Shown: one piece after another, positions 51,466 through 61,319 of the stretch
Layout: each line of letters opens with the position of its first letter
Position numbering within the stretch: the first letter of the stretch is position 1
Source: Eukaryota sp. TZLM1-RC
Taxonomy: Eukaryota; Metamonada: BaSk clade
Assembly: GCA_040285825.1 (NCBI GenBank)
Contig: JAUPSS010000004.1
Coordinates: 372,001-436,000 of the forward strand
Length of the DNA: 64,000 bases
Direction: 5' to 3'
Notes under the pieces: generated by a model
The model's database searches: none
Told to the model about the DNA's origin: nothing
Seen by the model: the letters and a program-made list of their open reading frames with translations, nothing else
Translations under genes and position numbers: made by a program

Positions 51466-52221
51466 TCAATAGAGGGAAGATATGGGGTTTGTTAAACTCT
51501 TTGGTGCATCGTTTGTGTGACACAAATAATTTACCTCATGTTTGATTTTAGTTGGACAATCGCGGGAGATGTGTCCAGGCTTGTGGCACTTGAAGCACGA
51601 TTGATTTTTTAAATCCTGAGAGCGCCAAGAGGACCTCGTTTTAGTGCCAGCCGTACGTTCCACATCATTCACTGAGGTTTTGAAACCACGAGTCCATGAA
51701 GCAACCCTAGAGCAGTCCAACAGCTCATCAGTAGTGGTTTCGACAAGAGAGTGAAGATCTGGGAATACATCATCTCGAATTCTCGCTAGTAGAGAACGTT
51801 GAAGACCTACGGGAAGAATTCCTCTGGCAAATCGATTCAGAAAAGCTGTGTCTGGTAACTTCAGTCCGGAAGCCCTACTCTTTACCTGGAGGAAACGTCG
51901 CAGGTAACAGGACATACGTTCTCGGACGTCACCAATACGGACATCAAGCTTCAGTTCTGACATAGCCAGACTAAAATCTTCGTACGTGGCGAACGATACG
52001 ACAGATTGAAGATGTCTAAGAAGAACATCGTCACTGGAAGAGACGTCGGATTTCTGGAGAGATAGGGACTCTAACAGAAAAGAATCGACCAAGAGTCTTG
52101 CTGGAACAAGCTCTTTCTTAGAAGTCACAGAAGAATAGATCTTCCACTCTTGTAGGAACAAGAGAACACTTTCAACTTTCATGGAAGAAAGAGACGGGAG
52201 GTTGACAGAAGGAACAGTCAT
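51466..52221 (-). CDS. Gag-like protein with CCHC zinc knuckle
   Basis: A complete 251-residue ORF, ATG at 52221. A helical capsid-like region (about residues 20-180, with LLFLQEWKIYSSV, FATYEDFSLAMSELK, ERMSCYLRRFLQVK) is followed by a basic linker and one zinc knuckle, CFKCHKPGHISRDC (C209, C212, H217, C222; CX2CX4HX4C). Gag proteins form particles and bind retroelement RNA. No protease, RT or integrase follows. The ORF is intact and the LTRs look identical, so the copy is young and may still be mobilised in trans. Confidence 0.85.
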   Translation of the reverse strand: MTVPSVNLPSLSSMKVESVLLFLQEWKIYSSVTSKKELVPARLLVDSFLLESLSLQKSDVSSSDDVLLRHLQSVVSFATYEDFSLAMSELKLDVRIGDVRERMSCYLRRFLQVKSRASGLKLPDTAFLNRFARGILPVGLQRSLLARIRDDVFPDLHSLVETTTDELLDCSRVASWTRGFKTSVNDVERTAGTKTRSSWRSQDLKNQSCFKCHKPGHISRDCPTKIKHEVNYLCHTNDAPKSLTNPISSLY

Positions 52222-52247
52222 CTGAAATAAGAAGGGTCAATAATTAT

Positions 52248-52386
52248 TGATGCCGTTAGGCAGATGAACACACGAAGAAGAGAGAGAAATCTGAGTTTAT
52301 TAATAAAACTGATTCATAAATGAGTATCACGTCATCAGTCGAAATACAAAGAAACCTACTAATTCAATTTGAGTTCAACAACAACA
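52248..52386 (-). repeat. 5' LTR of the gag-only element
   Basis: A 139-bp repeat matching 51286-51424. It should carry the promoter for the minus-strand Gag gene. The sequence just inside (ATAATTATTGACCC on the minus strand) is where a primer-binding site would lie, but I cannot match it to a tRNA. Confidence 0.9.
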
Positions 52387-52559
52387 CGTATGGCGCTCTC
52401 AAAATGAATTTGTCATTATTAATGGTCTTGGCTGTTCGTTATTATCGAACATACTGTATGAATGTAAAGAAATTTATTACGCAGAAAATAAAAATTCACT
52501 CTACTTGGCTAGCAGTAAAGTAAAATAAACTTTAATAACTATAATATAACTATAATAGA

Positions 52560-55350
52560 CTATCAAATACTATTCAAGACTAACACTATCTTTTTCTCTC
52601 TTTCGAGTGACGAGCCCTAGAAGCTCTAATCACAGGATGTGAAGTACTAGTTTTGGGACGCTTCTAGGAGCGGATTTAGTATAGCGACGTGCTTTCGAAG
52701 TCTTGATAAAGTCTTCATACGCGACAGTATTTTGGACTGTAAACATATGTTCGGCGGTCATCTTTTTTCCCGGCCATTGTACTTGGCAAAAATTACCGTA
52801 CTGACTGAGCACCTTTTCTAATGATGTGTTCTTCGACATCTCCAGCTGCAACCCATGAGTGGAACTCATCGTTGACAATAACGCTCGAGTGCTAGGGTGC
52901 TAAATGTTTGACGCTAGCTTGAACTGTCGTGCCTATGCAGAGATTGCTAATATGCACTGACGAATTGGATACAATCTCAGATGTTATCAAAGGTCCTAAA
53001 TAATTTCCATGTAGCTTAGCGGAGGAAATGAAAGCTCTTAAAACCAATTGACCAACTTCAAAAAGATTTGGGGTTGTTGATATATTCAGCTTGGAAGCTT
53101 TGAAAGCTTCATGTTGTTGTGCCGCCTTTTCCTGTTTTTCTCAATCTACGAAAATTGATTACTTGAATAAAAGTTGACTCAGACGTCGAGCTTTCAATGA
53201 TTTCCAGAATTTGCCAGGATCAGATCTAGGCGACACATCAAAACCACAGATCATTTGGTATGGCGTGTGGTTTGTTATTGAGCTCTGAGAAGAGTTGATC
53301 AAAAATTGTACATAAGGCAAATTTTTGGACCACAGGTCGTAGGCGTTGAAGTCTACGAGCAATCTCAGCAGGTTTATGCAGGATGTCTTTGTTTCGGCGT
53401 TCTACCATGCTGTTGGGCTGAAAAAATTCTGGGAATTGACTTTGACACCTTTATGCCCAAAAATTTGCTCAATTCGTCGAAGACAGCCTTGGAAAATTCG
53501 GGTCCATTATCACTGTATATTTGAAATGGGATGCGAAAAATGGCACTGACTGTCAAAATTGATGCATCTGCAGTAAAATTGGCATTTATTGCTTTTAAAG
53601 TGACAATAATCGTGAACCTAGAGAAGCTGTCAATAAATACAAGGATGTGTTTGTGGCCTTTTGGATCTTCTTCAAGAGAACCAATGACGTCGTCGTTGAC
53701 ACGAGCTAAGGCTTTGTCAGCCCACAATAAACCGGATGGGGGATCGTGCAGTTTGGGAACTGGCTTAGTTTTCTGACAGGAGTGCCATTCGTTGACGTGC
53801 TTGTTCATGTCAGTGAGCATGTTTGGCCACCAATAATCACTGTTTCTGTGCTTGTTCAGGCATTCAGTTTTGCTTTGGTGGTCTTTTTGTAAAGGTCTGT
53901 GCAACAATTTGAAGGTGTCCTTAATAAGTGATTTGGGAATCACAATTTTGTTGTGAGTCATATATAAATCAAGATCATTATTATGCACACAGTTGTTGAA
54001 AAAGTGGTCTTTGTAAACTATGGCAAGCTTCTGTTTGAACCTCATCCTACAAAGCCATGGTTCAAAAATAAGAAGGTCGTTGGAACAACGTTCTTTGAGG
54101 ACCATGATGATGTGTTCAAAGTTGTTCAAGTCTTCGATGTAGTATCTTTCGTTTTCAGTTCCATCAATTTTATCTACGTTAAAGATTGAATGGAAATTTG
54201 AAGACGTTTGATGGTACAAATGATTGATCTCATGATGGTTCGTAGGCAAAAATATTCTAGACGACATGTTTGCATGAACAATATAGCATAGAGTTTCTTT
54301 TGGTTAGTTAAACCAGTTCTTTTGACTGTTTGATAACAAACAATTGAAGAAACTGATTGGCCTACGCTTTTGGTTGATTAAAGGCGCACCGGGGTCTTTG
54401 TCAGGTTTAGTTTGACTCCAAATGACTCCACCAACAGCGATATAGGATGTATCGCAACTTATCAGAACTTGATTCCTGAATGGAGGTAAGTTGAGAGGCA
54501 TGTGCATTGCTATCAATTGTTTGATCTGAGTCAGGAGTTTATAGTGCATGTCGGTCCATTGAAGGCGTTGCGCTCTGCGTTTGGATTTAACGTTTTCGTT
54601 GTTCCCCTCCTCATTCTGAATCAGTTTGATGATAAGAGCAATGAGCTCAAATACATGTAGCAGCCATTTTTTGACAAAGTTGACTGATTCTACAGGGTTG
54701 CCGACGTCCTTCACCGACTTTGGTCTAGCAAGATTCAACAGAGATTCGGTCCAAGTGGGATCTATTGTCCTTGTTTTGTTCTGAAAAACACTGCCCAATA
54801 TCTTTATTGGGTGTTTAGACGACACGAGGTGGCGCTTTGCAAATCCCAAGGATACTTTTTCGGATCTTGCTTGCTCAAGGTTATGCTTGAGGTGGTCGTG
54901 GAATTCGTCAAAGGTTGTACCTATGGCTATTTTGGCATCTATGCAAATGAATATTCCTTCTTCAGAGAAGCTGTCAGTCATGACGTTTTGGAATTCAACT
55001 GGGACATTCTTGAGGCCGTAAGCTGCACGTTTGACCATGATGCTTTTGCAGGGAATGTTCAGGACTGTTTTCTGCCAGTGTTTTTTAGCAATCTTCAGTT
55101 CCCAAAAAAACTTTGGAAAGGTCAAAAGTGGCTATGTAGTTCGCTTGGGAGAGAAAGATTAGCACATTCGTTCAACAGGGGCTCAACAAAAATGGTGTTG
55201 GCGTTAACTCCTTTGGCTCTCATAAAGGTGATGTATCCAGTAGACAGAATGCGTTTCAAGTCAATGATCCCAATGCTAATGTACTTGCTGTGAATGGTGA
55301 TAAAGTTCCCTTCTTGGTGGAAAAGAAATAGAAAAGAAATAGTTTACATT
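52560..55350 (-). pseudogene. Ty3/gypsy-like pol remnant in unit 2
   Basis: Copy of 42700-45480 with the same lesions: frameshift near 55113, CIDA in the RT loop, stop after NSQKNWFN (54304), integrase frameshift. An extra base near 53375 breaks the post-catalytic integrase frame further. The chromo-like tail is longer here (82-codon frame 52878-52630, SLEKVLSQYGNFCQVQWPG), so unit 1 lost a base there. Confidence 0.85.
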
Positions 55351-55457
55351 GATTTATTGTCCTATATATATAGGTTTGCTCACTGGGAGAAAGTTGATCT
55401 TTTGCTTCAAGAGATGATTATTCACAATTTCTATCATTAAGTCTAGTTTATACTGTT

Positions 55458-55730
55458 TTGATTTCAATAAATTTGTTTGTATTTTTGACTTCTGAATTAA
55501 TGAAATGTTCGTTAGAAGGATTACGAGGGTGTATGGACATAGTATCTAAAATGGTAAAACTACCATTTAAGCTGGGAAGAACCATATCACCTCTTGTCAG
55601 ACCCATAGAAGTTCTTTTGTAGCGCGTACTATCAATATTGGGGCCATCCAGAATTACTTTTGATTGCAAAACCTCTGAGAAGGAATCTACTCGATATGAT
55701 TCGGACATGACGGAATAATACAATTACAAT
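55458..55730 (-). pseudogene. LINE-C endonuclease fragment in unit 2
   Basis: The 91-codon frame RVDSFSEVLQSKV through LTRGDMVLPSLNGSF is continuous here, while unit 1 has two single-base insertions. Truncated at both ends relative to the LINE at 22430-23003. Confidence 0.75.
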
Positions 55731-55805
55731 ATTGCAAAACATAATTGTTCTACAAAATCATTATTTTCCATCTTGTGTTAAAAAGCAATGACGATTTTTA
55801 CTTCC

Positions 55806-56426
55806 AGGATGAGGAAGCTATATGAACGTACATCAACAGCGCCTTTAAAAACCTTCAAATGTCCCATGTAGATTTCGTGACCGCTATAAAATGATTTCAA
55901 TTTCAATTCTCTCAATACTGTTTTTAGACCATCTTTGGTTTTTTCTTAAACCTTAAATAAATGATCCAAATTTTGTATGCCAAGACCAATTCCCAATAAA
56001 CTGAATGATCACATTATTAACCCCTTTAAAAAGTACCCAAGCCCAATTGCGTTGCAGATGACCAATATGATGGCTGCAAAATCTTTGACACTGTTGGTAG
56101 TAATTGAATACACAATGACGATATTTGCATCAGAAATTATGCAATGAAGATCAAATGCATTAGTCTGGGTAGAGATCATTGGTCCTTCAACTGATCTGCA
56201 ACAATTACAAAATTGGGTTTAAGCTTGGAGCATGAGACAACTTGGACACTGTAGACATTATCGTTTAGGTAAAGCCAAGTTCCAACATTGCTTCTATAAC
56301 ACAATCATCGTTTGTGGCAGCAAATATGAACAAGGCGGTCTGTGCCTGAGTAACGAGAACCATGACTTATGTCTGTTTTTCAACGAAGAAAACCTGGAAG
56401 CGAGCCACCAATTACCTTAACAAGTT
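55806..56426 (-). pseudogene. Eroded unknown reading frame, unit 2
   Basis: Counterpart of 45940-46560 with the same stops; one visible change lies near 56141 (TACCATGAAG in unit 1, TGCAATGAAG here). Confidence 0.3.
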
Positions 56427-57057
56427 GTCTTTCAGTTGTACCAACAAAAAAGTGTGAACAATGAAACAACAAATGAATTGAAGAATGATACAAGGAATCA
56501 ATGCAAAGAACTAATCTAACCTAACCTGACCAAACCTGTGATGAAGTGGCAGTGAGTAAGCAATGTGCTTATTCAATGAAAAACAGAGACGATTCAAAAA
56601 CAATGATTGCAAACATGTTTTCATCCATCGAAGGACATGGCGTTTACAGAAGTAATTCAATACAGCAGAATCATTTCAACAACTGTTGTACATGATTGGT
56701 CATCAAACTCGTCATCAGAAGAGAAACGCAATTGTGAAGGAAGATTCTTTAACCATAATTTGAGCAAGACAGATGGTTTTAAAGAAGAAACACCTACAAA
56801 TTAATCATCAGCCTGCTTTTAAAATCGAAAAGGATAAGCAAACCTTAATTGTAAAAAAACGGCGCCTTTAGAGATTTTGTTATTGTGAAATAGGTTTGGG
56901 AAGATTTAGAGAAAACAGTTTCCTTGGTATAAATCACATCAACTGAATCATTATTGAGACAGATCTTGATCAGTTCTAGTAATTGTAAAACCAGCAAAAC
57001 ATGGTTTGTTGTGTGATATCATTTATTTACAATTCTATATTTAAAAACAACAAAGAA

Positions 57058-58089
57058 CTATACTTCCTTGATAAGCAGCCCATATGGACGTACATCAACA
57101 TCTTCTTTAGACACCCAATATTCACCCACTTTGGTTTTCTTTTTGGAAATAATGATCAATCTGTCAGAAGCTGGGTTAACTCTATTTTGCAATACAACCT
57201 TAAAGCGTCGACCATCAGCTTCATAAGTTGGTGCGTACAGTGCTGCAACTTCAACATCGGGAGTTGTGTAAACACCTGGAATGAGCAACAAAATGATGAG
57301 GGCATACCATGACCAAAGAGAAATCTTCTCCCCTTTGAGAGATTGAAACCATCATTTGCGATAGTGTTAGCGCTGTTGTGTGCGGTACCATGGTACGAAA
57401 CTGGCCATTCATTGTCGTTGGATTTTGTTCGTAGTCCCTGGGTACCTAGCCATTCGTTACCATCATTGAACTTGTCCTTCACTTTCAACGCAATTCTGTT
57501 CCATCCATATGGGCGATAGTATCTGTGTTTTCCACGATAGAAAACAGTACCATCGTCTCTTAAGTTTGTAAAGTCAAAGCTGAAGGCAGAGTCCACAATG
57601 TTCATATCAAAACCATATGGTCTTACTTCATCACCGCCACCACGGAGACGTAGAACTAGGTGAATTGTTGAATTATTCTGTACACTATAAGATGATAGAG
57701 ACCGACCATCCTCAAGTTGCCTTCCGGAAAAAATCAAGCGTTGTTGATCATAAGGGATACCTTCCCGTTCTTGAATTTTGTACTTGAGTGATTCAACGGT
57801 GTCTAGTTCTTGCAAAATCAATTGGAATGGTTTTTCCTGTTATAGTTTTAACTTTCAGACCATCGGGTTCGGAGATCGGGGACGAAGGCCTGTTACTAGA
57901 GGCAGGAGGCCCACCTCCTATGGCATCCGTGATGCGATCAGGACTACGATCTCCTACTGTACCACATTGAAGAGAAAGTTGGTGTAAGTCAAAGAACGTG
58001 ATCGGAGCCACTACATCAGGATCTGAAGTTGTACTAAGGGCTTGACCGAAGACTGTCTCTAAAGCACCTTTGATGACGTTAGTACTCAT
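57058..58089 (-). pseudogene. Ubiquitin-ART fusion gene, unit 2, single-base frameshift
   Basis: Same structure and intron (57276-57307) as the unit 1 gene. An A run at 57814-57817 has four A where unit 1 has three, shifting the frame inside the ubiquitin domain right after KTIPID; an ATG-less frame resumes at [11 protein letters not shown]. Nearly everything else is unchanged, including the ART motifs, so the lesion is recent, unless it is an assembly or sequencing error in a homopolymer. Confidence 0.8.
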
Positions 58090-58954
58090 TCGTGAATGTT
58101 GATACAATAAAGTCGATTATTTGATTGTAATTCACTGATTATCATTTGCGTTAAAGGATTGAATTTTGAAATCAATCTTTCCTTCTTTAAATATGATTGC
58201 TTTAACGGCATATATGCAGGTCTAAATGAGCAGCTTTACATTTTAAAAAACTATTCAACAAAATAGGCTGCAATAGAACTTGGTTAAATTTGCTTTACTT
58301 TTGAATTCTCCAATTTGGATGGAATTGACATAACGGCAAGTCATATTCATATGGGGCTATTCCACATTTTCTGATTTAATTGTGAGGAAAAATCAAGAGT
58401 TTAAACCAAAAACGTAAAATTTGATTAAATATTGTTTCCACAAAAATTTACAATGTTAACAACTGTTTTTATTCAAACTTCATACATTTCGATAAAGTGA
58501 TCGCTGATTTTGATTCAAGGCGGTAGGTTTAGAAGTTTCATGGACTAGGTACTGAAAGGGATACCCCATTCAATCGACATTTGGCATAGATTTCTATGAT
58601 ATCCAACACTGTTTCGACAAATAATCTGCTTTTATCAGCCTTCAGAATGTTCTAAGTCCCTAGCTTACTTACCCAGAACTTAAAGAGTGATGGTTTAGAT
58701 TATTTGCCGAACTTTGAATGATGTGGTTCCTATTGCATCAGCAATGTCAGATAATCAACATTCAGGCTGATGGTGCTATACAGGTAGTGTATATGGATCA
58801 TATAACTAAATCTTACAAATACAAAAGTTGACAAAGGTCATTGAGAATGAACTTATTAAACTTGCGGATCGCAGATGAAGGACTTGAAATCATATGAGGC
58901 TGACTTTAAGCTAAAATCCAATTGAACCCGTCCTGACAAAATTATCGAAGAAAA

Positions 58955-59239
58955 TTAAAAATTTGAAAGAGCAGACAACAATTGAGAAATATCAGGAAAT
59001 CCTAGATTGTCAACACAACAATAGTAAACTTTGCTCGGATTTCCTGTCAATGGTAAATAATCAAGCTTGGTCTTAGGAACAGTCGCTGTTATAAGTGATA
59101 GAACCAAACCTATAGAAAGAACTCCGTGAAAGTCAGAAGCAAAGAGGTTGGAAACGATTGTATTGAAAGCAAGTCTTGTTGTTGCTTTTACTTGAATTCT
59201 GACAATACCAATCACATTTGCAGCACTTTTGCCATTCAA
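58955..59239 (-). CDS. Unknown 94-codon open frame, possible exon, unit 2
   Basis: Counterpart of 49089-49373, differing by an Arg-to-Gly change and a few other bases, frame preserved. Confidence 0.3.
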   Translation of the reverse strand: MNGKSAANVIGIVRIQVKATTRLAFNTIVSNLFASDFHGVLSIGLVLSLITATVPKTKLDYLPLTGNPSKVYYCCVDNLGFPDISQLLSALSNF

Positions 59240-59540
59240 GGGATCTGTTTCTAAAATTTACAAAAATCTCAGAGAATATATTATATCAAGAATTTCAGCA
59301 ATACAAAAAATGATGCTTGTGTTGTTCTAGTTTCTGACACCTTTTCAATGTCGAAAATTTTAATATTTTACTCAATGCAATATTTATTTAAAACACAGTG
59401 AATGAAAAATCATCAACTATACAACTAGTGCTCGCACATTCTCAAAACCCGCCTCTCATTCATCGAAACAATTAATTAACTAAAGATTTGGAAAAATTAC
59501 CACCTTTTTTTGAAATATTTCGATCTATCTATTTATTTAA

Positions 59541-60960
59541 TTGGCACACTTAATTAAATTAACCCATAACTGATGGGACGACTATCATTGAATCAAAATT
59601 TCCTCTCCAAAATCTTGATCTGCTTGCTGTCTAGCTAAAGCTTTTCTTATTCGATTGAAATACCGAGGTTATCTATTAAAAATGGCAAATTGAATCTGTG
59701 AAGACATATCAAATCTCTTCATTGTTTTTTCTTGAACCATTTTTTGGAAGTCATTGAAAAAGTTTCTGCTTCATCTGATAATCTTCCATTTATCGAAAAT
59801 GGTAAAGCAATAAAAACCAGCTGTGTATTTCTATCAGCATTAGCTTCCTCAATATCTTTGTCATATTTTCTATGTTTTTCCTTCGCTTTAAAATCCAGAG
59901 CACTCACAGGATTAAGTTTTCTTCTGTGAACCAAAGTATCATTTGCAACATTACATGAGACAAAGTCAACAATAGCTTCAGAATTATCAATCCAATCACA
60001 GTATACATCACCTCTATCATCAGAACCAAAATTATTCAGAGAAAGTGTTTCCTTCAGCAGGGGCTCTTTGATACACGATATTCTTGCAGTTTGTGCCATA
60101 TTGAAAACAGCATCCTGTAATGAAGAACGATAAGTTATCAATTTAGAACAATTCAGAGCATGGCGCAAAGTGAGTTGAGGTGAATTCGAACAAACACATT
60201 TTCTTTTGACAATAATTGATTAATGGGGATATTCAAATATAATCTCATTTTTGTTATAAATGCTTCATTAGTGGCACACAATACAAATCTTCGTGGTACA
60301 ATGGTTACAAAAAATGAAGAATCTGATGACTGGTTTTCACAAACACCCTTTTCCAATAACAATGAGTGAAGATCTTGATTTAAAACAGCCGAGCTGCATA
60401 TATTATTATAAAGATCATTTTCATACATTCCAGTCAATCGTTTCTGTCATGCTCGAAGAGTGTATTTTAAATTTAAAAGATTCTTGTCTGGAATATTGCC
60501 ATTGAATGATTGGGGAATGGACGACTCCTTTTTTTACATCAATTTTTGAAATTTTGTCATTTAACGTAAAAACAGTGGAACTTTGCATTGTTATTAATAA
60601 ATCTTTCCAATCTGCAAATCTTTCGGAAAACTCAAAGATTGCAATTCTGCATCCACTAATAAAAGCACACGAAGTAAGAATAGAAGCTTTCGTCCACCCT
60701 AAACCGCCATAATGTGGACTAAGATGAGCGTGATCTGAAATTTGGAACATTTTACATCCCAGTAATTGTGACAATACTTTTGTAAGTAACTTCTGGGCCA
60801 AAGGCCTAGTGATAAGAGGATTTGTAGATCAAAATATATGATTAAGGTTGAAACTAAAACACAGTCTTGAATTGGTAAATTTGATGTGTTTTTGTATATC
60901 TAAATTCATTTGTATATCTAAACTCACCATTCGGTCAATTTTGTCGGAAATTAAGTTTGT
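59541..60960 (-). pseudogene. LINE-B copy in unit 3
   Basis: Minus strand. This copy keeps the zinc-ligand Cys (HALNCSKL) that is a stop in units 1 and 2, but has a nine-base deletion in the VRDTVF segment (near 60110) and frameshifts near 60200 and 60440. The thumb motif SPHYGGLGWTKAS is near 60700. Confidence 0.85.
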
Positions 60961-61319
60961 TACAATCAGTACGGCAGGATTTCCATTTCAGGAATTTTAC
61001 TTGATTTTTCCATTTGAAGTTATTATATGTGGCATAGTCACATACATCAGCCGCTTTATTGACAAAGGCAGTTTTCAAACAGTCATTTCAGGTTGTTTTT
61101 ACAAAATTGATCATCATTTGATATCTTCCTATGGCGCTCTCAAAATGAATTTGTCATTATTAATGGTCTTGGCTGTTCGTTATTACCAAACATACTGTAT
61201 GAATGTAAAGAAATTTATTACGCAGAAAATAAAAATTCACTCTACTTGACTAGCAGTAAAGTACAATAAACTTTAATAACTATAATATAACTATAATAGA
61301 CTATCAAATACTATTCAAG

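Larger units (their letters stand above)
51286..52386 (-). mobile_element. Gag-only LTR retrotransposon (TR-GAG-like), 1101 bp
   Basis: Two 139-bp direct repeats (51286-51424 and 52248-52386) that read identically by eye start TG and end CA. They flank a single Gag ORF on the minus strand. The 4-bp target duplication CGTA lies at 51282-51285 and 52387-52390. The empty site is present in units 1 and 3 (TATCTTCCTATGGCGC), proving insertion after array formation. A purine-rich tract (complement of 51425-51444) abuts the 3' LTR. No pol is present, so movement must depend on another element. Confidence 0.92.

Noticed and set aside
51286-52386. Gag-only element as the missing 5' half of the pol remnant
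   Set aside because: The element has its own two LTRs and target duplication, and its LTR is absent around the pol copies.
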